A stretch of 64,000 nucleotides of DNA from the NCBI GenBank assembly GCA_036273515.1, contig DASUHM010000008.1, positions 62,001-126,000 on the forward strand, in the 5' to 3' direction. The stretch is from Gaiellales bacterium (lineage in GTDB: Bacteria > Actinomycetota > Thermoleophilia > Gaiellales > JAICJC01). A program made the position numbers and the translations under genes. Shown piece by piece: positions 11,944 through 20,532 of this stretch (positions are counted from its first letter, which is position 1; the number at the start of each line of letters is the position of its first letter). The notes beneath the pieces were generated by a model. That model was given only the letters and a program-made list of their open reading frames with translations, had not been told where the DNA came from and ran no database searches.

Positions 11944-12345
11944 TCAGAGGCGGCCGAGCTGCTTCAGCACCGACACGGAGTCGGAGTACACGTCCTTGCG
12001 GGCGAACCGGCCGTCGCGGGTCGGCAGGATGTCCATCCCGTCCCACGTCGCGGTCGTCCCGCTCTCCGCGTGCGTGCCGGTCGCCGTCCACTCCTGGACG
12101 ACGAGGGCGTCGCGCACGTACAGGCTGCGGCCCGTGAAGCGCAGCCCCGGCCAGTTGCGGAAGATGCCCGCGATGTGCTCCCCGACGGCGTCCCTGCCCT
12201 CGACGCGCTCGCCGGCGGTGTGGTTGTGGAAGACGATGTCGTCGGTGTGCATCGACGAGATCGCGGCGACGTCCTGGCGGTTCCAGGCGTCGTTGTATCG
12301 CTCGATCAGCCCGGTGAGATGCTCTGGCGCGTCGGGTCCGGCCAC
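11944..12345 (-). CDS. SnoaL-like (NTF2-fold) protein
   Basis: A 133-residue protein of the NTF2/SnoaL fold. It opens with a helix ending YNDAWNRQDVAAISSMHTDDIVFHNH, typical of these cone-shaped alpha+beta barrels, and has the terminal strands WDGMDILPTRDGRFARKDVYSD. Members include cyclases, isomerases and many uncharacterised proteins, so the substrate cannot be given. It is packed between the DUF1385 gene (10 bp) and prfA (24 bp) on the same strand, with no functional link apparent. Confidence 0.75.
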   Translation of the reverse strand: MAGPDAPEHLTGLIERYNDAWNRQDVAAISSMHTDDIVFHNHTAGERVEGRDAVGEHIAGIFRNWPGLRFTGRSLYVRDALVVQEWTATGTHAESGTTATWDGMDILPTRDGRFARKDVYSDSVSVLKQLGRL

Positions 12346-12355
12346 GCGGCCAACC

Positions 12356-13288
12356 CTACGCCATCACCTCGACCTGCGAGGCCTGCCCGGAAGCGCGCTC
12401 GGCCTCGAGCACGTCCTGGAGCGCCTGGATCGAGACCTCGACCTGGTCGAGCGTCGGCTCCCGCGTCGTCAGCCCCTGCAGCCACAGGCCGGGCGTCAGC
12501 AGCGTCCGCACGATCGGGTTGTTCGGGTGCTTGCCGCCGAAGCGGATCACCTCGTAGGCCAGGCCGGCGATCACGGGCAGGAGCAGGACGCGGGAGGCGA
12601 TCAACGTCGGCCAGTCGGGCCGGCCGACGAAGGCGAACACGAAGATCGCGATCACCATCACCCAGAGCAGGAACGCCGTGCCACAGCGCAGATGGATCTT
12701 CGAGTACGTCTGCACCCGCTCGGGCACGAGCTCGGCGCCGTCCTCGTAGGCGTTGATCGTCTTGTGCTCGGCGGCGTGGTACTGGAACACGCGGCGCAGG
12801 TCGGGGATCATCGAGATCGCGGCCAGGTAGCCGACGAGCAGCCCGACCCGGATCGCGCCCTCCACGAGCACGAACTCGACGGTCGAGTGGATCGGCAGCA
12901 GGTCGGTGATGACCGCCGGCGAGACCTTGAAGACGACGACGGCGAACCCGATCGCGATCACGAACGCGAAGGCGATCTGGCCGCGGGTGAGCTCGGCCGC
13001 CGCCTCGGGGTCGGGCTCGTCCCCATCCTCGACCGCGGCGTACGACGCCGAGACGGCCAGGGCGCGGAACCCGATCACGAGCGACTCGCCCAGCGCAACC
13101 ATGCCGCGCAGGATCGGCAGCCGCAGCCAGCGGTGCCGCGACGCGACGCTCGAGACGGGCCGGGAGACGCGGGCGAGGCCGCCGTCGGGCCGGCGCACGG
13201 TGACGGCCCACGAGCCCGGGCTGCGCATCATCACGCCCTCGAGCACGGCCTGACCGCCGACGTTGGCGTTGGCGCTCATCGATGCCAC
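12356..13288 (-). CDS. DUF1385 family membrane protein (YqhQ-like)
   Basis: A 310-residue integral membrane protein. The N-terminal GGQAVLEGVMMRSPGSWAVTVRRPDG block and the central EHKTINAYE motif are hallmarks of DUF1385/YqhQ. Six or so hydrophobic segments follow. The function is not established; the conserved His/Glu residues have led to a suggested metal-dependent role. In many Gram-positive bacteria this gene lies near prfA and rpmE, as here. Two ATGs three codons apart (13288, 13279) are possible starts. Confidence 0.85.
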   Translation of the reverse strand: MASMSANANVGGQAVLEGVMMRSPGSWAVTVRRPDGGLARVSRPVSSVASRHRWLRLPILRGMVALGESLVIGFRALAVSASYAAVEDGDEPDPEAAAELTRGQIAFAFVIAIGFAVVVFKVSPAVITDLLPIHSTVEFVLVEGAIRVGLLVGYLAAISMIPDLRRVFQYHAAEHKTINAYEDGAELVPERVQTYSKIHLRCGTAFLLWVMVIAIFVFAFVGRPDWPTLIASRVLLLPVIAGLAYEVIRFGGKHPNNPIVRTLLTPGLWLQGLTTREPTLDQVEVSIQALQDVLEAERASGQASQVEVMA

Positions 13289-13294
13289 GGATCG

Positions 13295-13324
13295 CTCACC
13301 CGGTCCTTGTCGGCACCGGGTGAG
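13295..13324 (-). terminator. Hairpin downstream of rpmE
   Basis: CTCACCCGGT and ACCGGGTGAG form a perfect 10-bp stem with a 10-nt loop in the gap between rpmE and the DUF1385 gene. No run of T follows, so it may be an RNA stabiliser or a weak terminator. Confidence 0.45.
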
Positions 13325-13345
13325 GGAATCGTGAGCCCGTGCGCG

Positions 13346-13558
13346 CTACGCCGACGCAGACTGGCGGGCCTGGCGGCGACGGAATCGCTCCACCCGGCCG
13401 CCGGTGTCGACCAGCTTCTGCTTGCCGGTATAGAAGGGATGGCAGGCCGAGCAGATCTCGACGTGCAGCTCGGGCTTTGTCGCGCGCGTGGTGAACTCGT
13501 TGCCGCAGGAACACGTCACGTGCGAGACAACGTAGTCAGGATGGATGTCGGCCTTCAT
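13346..13558 (-). CDS. rpmE: 50S ribosomal protein L31, zinc-binding form
   Basis: A 70-residue ribosomal protein starting [10 protein letters not shown]. It keeps cysteines in TCSCGN and [15 protein letters not shown], so it is the C+ (zinc ribbon) type rather than the zinc-free paralogue. In other bacteria the C+ form serves as a zinc reserve. It stands between ltaE and the DUF1385 gene and is followed by a perfect hairpin at 13295-13324. Confidence 0.95.
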   Translation of the reverse strand: MKADIHPDYVVSHVTCSCGNEFTTRATKPELHVEICSACHPFYTGKQKLVDTGGRVERFRRRQARQSASA

Positions 13559-13563
13559 GGAAG

Positions 13564-14595
13564 TCAGGATAGCACGGGGTCTGCGGCCGAAATCGCCGCG
13601 TCCACGGCCTCGGAACCGACGTCCAGATGGGTCACGAAACGCACCGTCCGGTCGTCCAGCGCGGCGCACAGAACGCCCGCTTCGGCGAGCTTCTCGACGA
13701 TCTCCGGCGCGGCCGCGGAGCCGGTGGTCTTCGCGATCACGATGTTCGTCTCGACGGCCTCCGGATCGAAGCGGAGGAGGCGCGTCGAGCGCAGCCCCTC
13801 CGCCAGCCGGCGGGCGTTTCGGTGGTCGTCGGCGAGCCGCTCGATGTGGTTTCGCAGGGCGTGCAGCGCGCCCGCCGCGATGATCCCGGCCTGACGCATG
13901 CCGCCGCCGAAGAGCTTGCGGTTGCGGCGGGCGACGGCCACGAACTCGGCCGAGCCGACCACCGCCGACCCCACCGGCGCGCCGAGGCCCTTCGAGAAGC
14001 ACACGGACGCGGAGTCGACGGGCGCGGCGATCTCGGCGGGCGACTGCCCGCTGGCCACGGCCGCATTCCAGATGCGGGCGCCGTCCATGTGCACGCGCAG
14101 GCCGTTCTCGTGGGCGAAGCCGGCCAGTTCGGCCAGCCGTGGCTGCGGCAGCACCCGGCCGCCGACCTCGCCGATCGTGTTCTCGAGGCAGAGCAGGCTC
14201 TGGCGGGCGTGGTGCACGTCCGAGGGGTCACGCAGCCGCGAGGCGATGTCGGACACGTCGATCAGGCCGCCCTCCCCGGGCAGCATCCGCGTCTGCACGC
14301 CGGCGAGCACGGCGGCGCCGGCCTGCTCGTGCACGACGATGTGGGCCAGCTCGTGGATGAAGAGCTCGTCGCCGGGGCGGGTGTGCGAGCGGACCGAGAC
14401 GAGGTTGCCCATCGCACCGGACGGCACGTAGACGGCCGCCTCCTTGCCGAGCATCCGGGCCACCTCGGCCTCGAGCTCGATCACGGTGGGGTCGTCGCCC
14501 CAGACGTCGTCGCCGACCTCGGCCTCGGCCATCGCCTTGCGCATGGCCGGCGTCGGCCGGGTGACGGTGTCGGAGCGGAGGTCGACGACGGGCAT
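13564..14595 (-). CDS. ltaE: Low-specificity threonine aldolase family enzyme
   Basis: PLP enzyme that cleaves threonine or allo-threonine to glycine and acetaldehyde. The 343-residue protein begins [19 protein letters not shown], the family hallmark, and the PLP lysine is in [16 protein letters not shown] chose ATG at 14595 because homology starts there. It ends 5 bp from the rpmE start. On its own strand a TACGCT box lies 8 nt before the start codon, suggesting a short or absent leader, and its promoter overlaps that of the divergent DUF1272 gene. Confidence 0.92.
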   Translation of the reverse strand: MPVVDLRSDTVTRPTPAMRKAMAEAEVGDDVWGDDPTVIELEAEVARMLGKEAAVYVPSGAMGNLVSVRSHTRPGDELFIHELAHIVVHEQAGAAVLAGVQTRMLPGEGGLIDVSDIASRLRDPSDVHHARQSLLCLENTIGEVGGRVLPQPRLAELAGFAHENGLRVHMDGARIWNAAVASGQSPAEIAAPVDSASVCFSKGLGAPVGSAVVGSAEFVAVARRNRKLFGGGMRQAGIIAAGALHALRNHIERLADDHRNARRLAEGLRSTRLLRFDPEAVETNIVIAKTTGSAAAPEIVEKLAEAGVLCAALDDRTVRFVTHLDVGSEAVDAAISAADPVLS

Positions 14596-14619
14596 CGCGC
14601 GGGAGCGTATCGTTCCGGC

Positions 14620-14802
14620 ATGGCCCTGGAGATGCGTACCGTCTGCGAGCGCTGCAACGCGCCGCTCGCCGCCGACGGGGACGCGCGCATCTGCAGCTAC
14701 GAGTGCACCTTCTGCCCGGCCTGCACCGAGGCGATGTCGGGCACCTGTCCGAACTGCGGCGGCGAGCTCGTGGCCCGGCCGCGGCGGGCGGCCGCCGGCT
14801 AG
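14620..14802 (+). CDS. DUF1272 zinc-ribbon protein
   Basis: A 60-residue protein with cysteines arranged CERC...[11 protein letters not shown]...CPNCGGEL, matching DUF1272, a small family of putative treble-clef or zinc-ribbon proteins of unknown role. It is divergent from ltaE with only 24 bp between the start codons. TATCGT lies exactly 6 nt before the ATG, the position of a -10 element for a leaderless transcript. Confidence 0.85.
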   Translation: MALEMRTVCERCNAPLAADGDARICSYECTFCPACTEAMSGTCPNCGGELVARPRRAAAG

Positions 14803-14834
14803 CGAAGGGCCGCCGCGGGGCGGATAGTCGATGC

Positions 14835-15242
14835 ATGGGACCGAGACGCTCGATCGTCGCCGAGGTGGCCGTCGCCGCGGTGATCGGCGGCGTCGGCTGG
14901 ATGGCCTCGCCGCATGCCCTCCCTCGACCGGGCCCGCCGTACACGGCGGACTTCGGCGTCCCACGGGTCGATCGTGCCACGGGCCGTGTCGTGGCCTCGG
15001 GCACGATCACCAACCTGCTCTCGAGCCCGCTGCGGTTCGAGGTTCATCTGGAGTGCAACCCGCATACGCCGCACATCAAGGGGTTCGGCCTTCACAGCCG
15101 GCCCCTCGTCGCCGTGCCCCACGCGTCGCAGTCGTGGACAGCCTGGTCGGCGGTGCTTCGGCCGGCGAGCTCCGATCTGGCCCATATCGGCGCGGACATC
15201 ACCTGTGCCTACTGGTTTGCGACGCCGGGCGTGGAGCAGTGA
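14835..15242 (+). CDS. Membrane-anchored or secreted protein of unknown function
   Basis: A 135-residue protein with an N-terminal hydrophobic segment (residues 6-23, SIVAEVAVAAVIGGVGWM) serving as a signal anchor. The remainder looks like an immunoglobulin-type beta domain of the FxLYD kind: a VVASGTITNLLSSPLRFEVHLEC stretch, then VPHASQSWTAW. Several starts are possible; ATG 14835 gives a proper N-terminal signal. It follows the DUF1272 gene by 32 bp. I do not recognise a named family. Confidence 0.6.
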   Translation: MGPRRSIVAEVAVAAVIGGVGWMASPHALPRPGPPYTADFGVPRVDRATGRVVASGTITNLLSSPLRFEVHLECNPHTPHIKGFGLHSRPLVAVPHASQSWTAWSAVLRPASSDLAHIGADITCAYWFATPGVEQ

Positions 15243-15258
15243 GCGCCGCCTAGCTCGG

Positions 15259-15951
15259 CTAGCCGGCCGCCTCCTTCGCGACGGCCGCCACCCATGCCTG
15301 CAGCGGACGCAGCGGCGCCCAGCGCTCGACGCACCAGTCGGGGAAGTCCTCGGTCTGGGCGTGCGGAGGCAGCGGGTCGGTCGTGGCCGCGACGAGCCCG
15401 TCGTGGCGCAGCAGCTCGGCGCGGGGATGGTCGGCGGCGTACGGCGCGGGGACGCGCTTCCACCGCGCCGGCCCGAACCGGGCGCCTGCCGCGAGCGCCG
15501 AGCGCACGGCGCGGTCGAGCTTCGGGCCGCGCTTGGCGTCGTCGACAGCGCGCCGGTAGGCGGCGAGCCCCGCGGTCGTGAAGTGGTGCACGCCGACGCC
15601 GAGGGTGACCGAGTCGGGGTCGAGCCGGAAGACGTAGCCGGCGCACTCGCGGCTCGGGCCGGAGCCCTCCCACAGCCACAGGTCGAGGTGGGTCTTGTAC
15701 GGCGTCTTGTCGTTCGAGAAGCGGGTGTCGCGGGCGATGCGCATGATCGAGCCGTTCACCCGCGGGTCGGCGTGGATGCCGGGGGCGACGGCGGCGAGCC
15801 GCTCGCCCAGGGCCACGACGAGCTCGCGCGCGGGCTCGAGCAGGAGGCCCCTGTACTCCGCCTCGTGCTCGTGGAACCAGGCGCGGTCGTTGTGCTCGGC
15901 GAGTCCCTTGAGGAAACCGAGTGCGTTGGGATGGAAGCCGGTGAATGGCAT
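15259..15951 (-). CDS. DUF2461 family protein
   Basis: A 230-residue protein matching DUF2461/TIGR02453. Signatures are FTGFHPNALGFLKGLAEHNDR at the N-terminus and INPRV-like NGSIMRIARDTRFSNDKTPYKTH in the middle. The family is widespread and its function is unknown. It converges on the gene at 14835-15242 with 16 bp between stops. Upstream of its start lies the 112-bp gap that carries the REP-like repeat in front of the ETF-QO gene. Confidence 0.88.
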   Translation of the reverse strand: MPFTGFHPNALGFLKGLAEHNDRAWFHEHEAEYRGLLLEPARELVVALGERLAAVAPGIHADPRVNGSIMRIARDTRFSNDKTPYKTHLDLWLWEGSGPSRECAGYVFRLDPDSVTLGVGVHHFTTAGLAAYRRAVDDAKRGPKLDRAVRSALAAGARFGPARWKRVPAPYAADHPRAELLRHDGLVAATTDPLPPHAQTEDFPDWCVERWAPLRPLQAWVAAVAKEAAG

Positions 15952-16027
15952 GCAGCGAGGTTACGGCCAGATCGTGTCACCTGTCTCGCAGGGGCTGTGC
16001 CGAACCGGCATGGAAACTGTCACGGCG

Positions 16028-16047
16028 ACCGTTCGGGGTCTGACCCC
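16028..16047 (-). repeat. REP-like repeat, type A, in the ETF-QO promoter region
   Basis: ACCGTTCGGGGTCTGACCCC ends at 16047; the palindromic core is 16035-16047. GAAACTGTCACGG just upstream resembles part of the second hairpin of the RAYT ends. The core lies immediately before a TAGCAT box (16050-16055) and the GTG at 16064, that is, where the spacer of an ETF-QO promoter would be. Confidence 0.7.
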
Positions 16048-16063
16048 GGTAGCATGCCCGCCC

Positions 16064-17752
16064 GTGAAACGGCGGCCGTCCGACTATCCACCCCCGGTCA
16101 ACGTGCGCGAGTTCGTCGCGGAGCCGCAGGCGGCGGACGACGAGCGCATCGACGTCGGCGTCCTCTTCGTCGGCGGCGGGCCGGCCGGCCTGGCCGGCGC
16201 GATCCGGCTCGGCCAGCTCCTGGCCGACGACCCCGCCACCGCCGAGCGGCTCGGCGAGGTGCCGGTCGCGCTCGTCGACAAGGGCAGGGTGGCCGGCGCG
16301 CACCTGCTCTCCGGCGCGGTGGTCAACCCGTCGGCCCTGCGCGACCTGCTGCCGGACTCATCCCTAGAGCAGCTGCCGAACTACGGGCCGGTGAAACGCG
16401 AGTCCGTCTACTTCATGCGCGAGCGCCACGGCATCCGCATCCCCACCCCGCCGCCCTTCCACAACAAGGGCAACTGGATCTTCTCCCTCGCCCAGCTCGG
16501 CCGCCACCTGGCAGAGAAGGCCGAGGAGCTGGGCGTTATGGTGCTGCCGGAGACCGACGCGCACACGCTGCTCGTCTCCGGCGGGGCGGTCCGCGGCATC
16601 GTCACCGGCGACAAGGGCCTCGGCCGCGACGGCGAGCCGCTCGGCGCCTACGAGCCCGGCGCCGAGATTCACGCGAAAGCGACCGTGCTCGCGGAGGGCA
16701 CCCAGGGTCACCTGACCGCAGCGCTCACCGAGGCGTTCGGGCTCACGTCGAAGAACCCGCAGACCTGGAGCCTCGGCGTCAAGGAGCTGTGGCGGGTCGC
16801 CCGCCCCCTCGACCGCGTCGTCCACACCCTCGGCTGGCCGCTGCGGCCGCAGGCCAAGTACGGCGAGAGCGGCGGCAGCTTCATCTACCCGATGGGCGAG
16901 GATCGGATCGCGCTCGGGCTCGTCGTCGGGCTCGACTACCGCGACGCCTCGCTCTCGGTGCACGACCTGCTCCAGCAGTTCAAGACGCACCCGCTCATCC
17001 GGCCGCTGCTCGAGGGCGGCGAGCGGATCGGCTGGGGGGCGAAGACGATCCCCGAGGGCGGCCTGCTCGCCCTGCCCGACCGGCTGTCGGTTCCCGGCGC
17101 CGTCCTCACCGGGGATGCGGCCGGCTTCGTGAACGTGCCCAAGCTCAAGGGCATCCACTACGCGATGCGCTCGGGCATGATCGCCGCCGAGGCGATCTAC
17201 GAGCAGCTCAAGGCCGGGGCCGACCCGGCCGCGGCCGGCGTCCTCGACGGCTACGACGACCGCATCCGCCGCAGCCACATCTGGTCGGATCTGCGCCGCG
17301 TCCGCAACATGCGCCAGGCGCTGAACAAGGGACTCTACATCGGCGGCGGGCTGGCCTCGGCGATGGACATCACCCGCGGCGCGTTCCCCGGCGGCTCGTT
17401 CCGCACCCACCGCGACGCCGAGGCGCCGATGACGATCGAGCAGCGCAGCTACCCGCAGCCCGACGGCTCGCTCACGTTCGACAAGCTCTCGAGCGTCTTC
17501 CTCTCCGGCAACCGCAGCCGCGACGACGGCCCCAACCACATCCGCGTGCGCACCCGCGTGCCCCGCGAAGTCGGCCGGACATGGGAGGCGATGTGCCCCG
17601 CCGGCGTGTACGAGCTCAAGGACGCGGGCGGCGACATGGTCGACGTCGAGCTGACCCCCTCGAACTGCGTCCAGTGCGGCGCGATCACCGCCAAGGGCGG
17701 CCGGCTGACCCCGCCCGAGGGCGGCAGCGGCCCCGAATACACCCACATGTAG
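16064..17752 (+). CDS. Electron transfer flavoprotein-ubiquinone oxidoreductase
   Basis: Passes electrons from reduced ETF to the quinone pool at the membrane. The 562-residue protein has the FAD-binding GVLFVGGGPAGLAGA near residue 40, the second FAD block LTGDAAGFVNVPKLKGIHYA, and a C-terminal ferredoxin-like domain. Of the four cysteines that normally hold the 4Fe-4S cluster, three are seen (C511, C535, C538); position 541 is Ile, so the motif reads CVQCGAI instead of CxxCxxC. GTG 16064 is chosen because the residues before it fall in the repeat. etfB and etfA are close by on the opposite strand. Confidence 0.9.
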   Translation: MKRRPSDYPPPVNVREFVAEPQAADDERIDVGVLFVGGGPAGLAGAIRLGQLLADDPATAERLGEVPVALVDKGRVAGAHLLSGAVVNPSALRDLLPDSSLEQLPNYGPVKRESVYFMRERHGIRIPTPPPFHNKGNWIFSLAQLGRHLAEKAEELGVMVLPETDAHTLLVSGGAVRGIVTGDKGLGRDGEPLGAYEPGAEIHAKATVLAEGTQGHLTAALTEAFGLTSKNPQTWSLGVKELWRVARPLDRVVHTLGWPLRPQAKYGESGGSFIYPMGEDRIALGLVVGLDYRDASLSVHDLLQQFKTHPLIRPLLEGGERIGWGAKTIPEGGLLALPDRLSVPGAVLTGDAAGFVNVPKLKGIHYAMRSGMIAAEAIYEQLKAGADPAAAGVLDGYDDRIRRSHIWSDLRRVRNMRQALNKGLYIGGGLASAMDITRGAFPGGSFRTHRDAEAPMTIEQRSYPQPDGSLTFDKLSSVFLSGNRSRDDGPNHIRVRTRVPREVGRTWEAMCPAGVYELKDAGGDMVDVELTPSNCVQCGAITAKGGRLTPPEGGSGPEYTHM

Positions 17753-17753
17753 C

Positions 17754-18020
17754 GTGGCCTCGGATCGCGACCGCATCGACGCGCTGATCGAGCACCTCGA
17801 CGAGTTCCTGTCGGGGGCGGACCGGCGCCGCTCCGAGGTGCCGATCGAGGTCGGGAGCGACCGCCGCTGGTCGATCGACGACACCGAGCGGCTCTTCAAG
17901 CGGCTCGGCCGGCCGGTGCCCGTCGCGCCGCCGGAGCAGCGCATGAGCGACGTCCTGGCCGACATCGTCCGCCTGCGCAACGCCCTCGCCGTGCTGCGCG
18001 AGGGCGAGGCGCAGGACTAG
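17754..18020 (+). CDS. Small protein of unknown function following ETF-QO
   Basis: An 88-residue, highly charged, probably helical and cytoplasmic protein (MASDRDRIDALIEHLDEFLSG...). It starts with GTG one base after the ETF-QO stop, so it is surely co-transcribed. The last half contains a helix ADIVRLRNALAVLREGEAQD. I do not recognise a family. Position suggests a partner of electron transfer or simply a linked gene. Confidence 0.65.
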   Translation: MASDRDRIDALIEHLDEFLSGADRRRSEVPIEVGSDRRWSIDDTERLFKRLGRPVPVAPPEQRMSDVLADIVRLRNALAVLREGEAQD

Positions 18021-18033
18021 GCTGCCCGCCGGC

Positions 18034-18688
18034 TCAGCCGGTCGAACGGACGAGGCTCCAGCCGGAGTAGCCGCCGCCTCCCTCGCTCAGGAGGTGGGCG
18101 GTGTGCGGGTCGAAGATGAGGATCGCGGGATCCTCCCCGGGGCTCTGCGCGATCGACACCTCGATGCCCGGCCGGCCGAGCGGATCGGTGACGCGGCCGT
18201 CGTAGGTGACGCCCGGCATCCGGCGCAAGCGCCGCGCCCGCGGCAAGCCGCATGCCGAGGTGGCGGCGCGGGCGCGAGCCCGCACCCGGGCCGGCGGCCG
18301 CGACCGGACGGCCTCGGTCACCCGGGCGACGACGCGATCGGCCACCGCCTCGTCGGTACAGGACGACGACCATCCGCCGTTCGACCGGGAGCGCGAGCAC
18401 CGCCTTGACGAGATCGTCGTCAGGTTCGTTCGCCGCGGGCCGTCCCGCCTCCGGCGCCAGCTCGGCGCCGACCCCAGCCGCCCGGCCGGCGGCCGCCCGC
18501 GCAGGTGGTGCAGCGACCGCAACGCGCGGACGAACGCCGCCTGTGTGGCGTCCTCGGCGAGCTGCGCGTCCGCCGTGACGGCATACGCCGCCCGCCAGAC
18601 GAGCGCCCAGTTGCCCGCACGAAGTCCTCGACGGCTCCGGCGTCCCGGTGTGGGCGCGCCGGACGATCTCTGCGGAATCGCGCGGCAT
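18034..18688 (-). pseudogene. Decayed ECF sigma factor and adjoining gene remnant
   Basis: No single frame is coherent, but pieces of one protein appear in order in three frames of the minus strand: MPRDSAEIVRRAHTG, then DAGAVEDFVR, then NWALVWRAAYAVTADAQLAE and DATQAAFVRALRSLHHLRG (sigma-70 region 2), then DDDLVKAVLALPVERRMVVV (start of region 4). The region-4 helix-turn-helix is missing. The tail, VTYDGRVTDPLGRPGIEVSI and FDPHTAHLLSEGG, resembles the end of a protein often encoded after such sigma factors. At least three frameshifts and a deletion are implied; sequencing error cannot be excluded. Confidence 0.6.
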
Positions 18689-18753
18689 GCATGACATACG
18701 GTCGGACGGGCCGATCTTCTTCCCGGCCCTCCGCATGTCCGCCCGCCGGCGGG

Positions 18754-19713
18754 TCAGCCGCGCGCGGCCAGGAGCTCGGTCAGCTTCGGCAGGATCGCGA
18801 GCGCGTCGCCCACCACGCCGACGTCGGCGAACTCGAAGATCGGCGCGTGCTGATCCTTGTTGATCGCGATGATCGTGCCGGCGCTTGCCATCCCCACCTT
18901 GTGCTGGATGGCGCCGGAGACGCCGCAGGCGATGTAGAGCTTCGGCGAGACCGTCTTGCCGGTCTGGCCGACCTGCATCGAGTACGGCACCCAGCCGGCG
19001 TCGACGACGGCGCGGGTGGCGGCCACCTCGCCGCCGAGCGCCTTCGCGAGCGCCTCGACCAGCGGTACGTTCTCGGGGCCGCCCATGCCGCGGCCGACGG
19101 AGACGAGGATGTCGGCCTCGGTGATGTCGACACCGCCGCTCTCGGCCTCCTCTCGGCCAGTCAGCGACGCGGCCCGCGACCAGTCCTCCACGCTCACCGA
19201 GACGCGCTCGACGGGCGCGCTGCCGGAGGCGTCCTCGCGCGCCGGGAAGGCGTTCGCGCGGGCGAGCACGATTCCCGGCCCGCCGGCGAAGCCGGACTCG
19301 ACCATGACGGTGTCGTCGAGCGCCGGGCGGGTGGCGACGAGGCCGCCGTCGGCCATCGCGATGTCGGTCGTCTCGCAGGCGATGCCCGCCCCGAGCCGCG
19401 CGGCCAGGCCGGCGGCGATGTCGGCCGAGACCACGCCTGCGCCGAAGAGCACCGCGTCGGCCTCGCCGGCCGCCGGCGCGAGCGCGTCGACGATCGGCTG
19501 CGACAGCCCGCCGGCGAGGGCGGCGTCGTCGGCGACGAGCACCCTGGTCGCGCCGTGGCCGCCCAGCGACCCGGCCCAGCCGTCGTCGATGCCGGAGCCG
19601 GCCACGAACGCGGTCACCTCGCCGCCGAGCTCGGCGGCCTTTGCGAGCAGGCCGAGGCCCTGCGGCGAGAGCTCGCCGTCGTCGTGATGCACGTAGACCA
19701 GGAGACCCGCCAC
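18754..19713 (-). CDS. etfA: Electron transfer flavoprotein subunit alpha
   Basis: FAD-carrying subunit of ETF, the soluble one- and two-electron carrier that accepts electrons from acyl-CoA dehydrogenases. The 319-residue protein has the FAD-binding block VGQTGKTVSPKLYIACGVSG near residue 250 and the following IQHKVGMASAGTIIAINKD. It begins with GTG overlapping the etfB stop by one base. ETF-QO lies about 1 kb away on the other strand, completing the route to quinone. Confidence 0.96.
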   Translation of the reverse strand: MAGLLVYVHHDDGELSPQGLGLLAKAAELGGEVTAFVAGSGIDDGWAGSLGGHGATRVLVADDAALAGGLSQPIVDALAPAAGEADAVLFGAGVVSADIAAGLAARLGAGIACETTDIAMADGGLVATRPALDDTVMVESGFAGGPGIVLARANAFPAREDASGSAPVERVSVSVEDWSRAASLTGREEAESGGVDITEADILVSVGRGMGGPENVPLVEALAKALGGEVAATRAVVDAGWVPYSMQVGQTGKTVSPKLYIACGVSGAIQHKVGMASAGTIIAINKDQHAPIFEFADVGVVGDALAILPKLTELLAARG

Positions 19714-20498
19714 TAGATCAGCCCCTTCTCGCTGAGAAATGCCACGACCTTCTCCGCCGAGTCGCCGCCGGAGTCCTCGATCTTGAGGCCCTCGGCCTTC
19801 GGCGGTGGGGGCGAGATCGTGCGCACGACGCTGCGGGCGCCGTCGCCGCCGACGCGGCCGGTGTCGAGGCCGAGATCGGCCGCGGAGACCGTCTCGAGCG
19901 GCTTTCGCTTGGCGCCCATGATCGCCTTGATCGAGGGCAGCCGCGGGGTGTTGATCGCGTCGGAGACGGAGACCACCGCGGGCAGCGGCGCCTCGATCAG
20001 GTCGTAGCCGTGCTCGGCCTGGCGCTTGGCCTTGACCGCCCCGCCGTCCAGTCGCAGCTCGGCCACCTGGGTGACGAGCGGGCGGCGCAGGTGGTCGGCG
20101 ACCGCCGCGGCCATGACGTAGCAGTCGGCGTCGGCGGCCTGCTGGCCCAGCAGCACGAGGTCGGCGTCCTGCTTGCCGACGGCGGCGGCGAGCACGTAGG
20201 CGGTGCCGGCGATGTCGGAGCCGGCGAGCGCCGCATCGGTGACGAGGACGGCCCGGTCGGCGCCCAGCGCGAGCGCCTTCGTCAGCACCCGCTGGGCCGA
20301 CTCCGGCCCCATGCAGACGGCGACGATCTCGCCCACGTCGGCGCCGCGCTCGCGGATCTGGATCGCCTCTTCGAGGGCGTGCACGTCGAACGGGTTCGGC
20401 TCGGAGTCGCCGGAGCGGTCGAGCCGCTTCGTCCCCGGGTCGAGCCGCCGCTGCGACGTCGCGCTCGGCACCTCCTTGACGCAGACTGCGATGTTCAC
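19713..20498 (-). CDS. etfB: Electron transfer flavoprotein subunit beta
   Basis: AMP-binding partner of EtfA, 261 residues, with the family start MNIAVCVKEVPSA and the conserved NPFDVHALEEAIQIRE block. The recognition-loop region that docks with dehydrogenases follows the segment LRRPLVTQVAELRL. It is upstream of etfA in the same operon and lies 34 bp after a crotonase gene, tying ETF directly to acyl-CoA oxidation. Confidence 0.96.
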   Translation of the reverse strand: MNIAVCVKEVPSATSQRRLDPGTKRLDRSGDSEPNPFDVHALEEAIQIRERGADVGEIVAVCMGPESAQRVLTKALALGADRAVLVTDAALAGSDIAGTAYVLAAAVGKQDADLVLLGQQAADADCYVMAAAVADHLRRPLVTQVAELRLDGGAVKAKRQAEHGYDLIEAPLPAVVSVSDAINTPRLPSIKAIMGAKRKPLETVSAADLGLDTGRVGGDGARSVVRTISPPPPKAEGLKIEDSGGDSAEKVVAFLSEKGLI

Positions 20499-20532
20499 TC
20501 CCCGCTCCCTCCCTGGACTTTTCGCCCGCAGA

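Noticed and set aside
16364-17980. A 538-codon open frame opposite the ETF-QO gene
   Set aside because: Antisense shadow of a clear enzyme; low-complexity Ala/Arg text, no motif.
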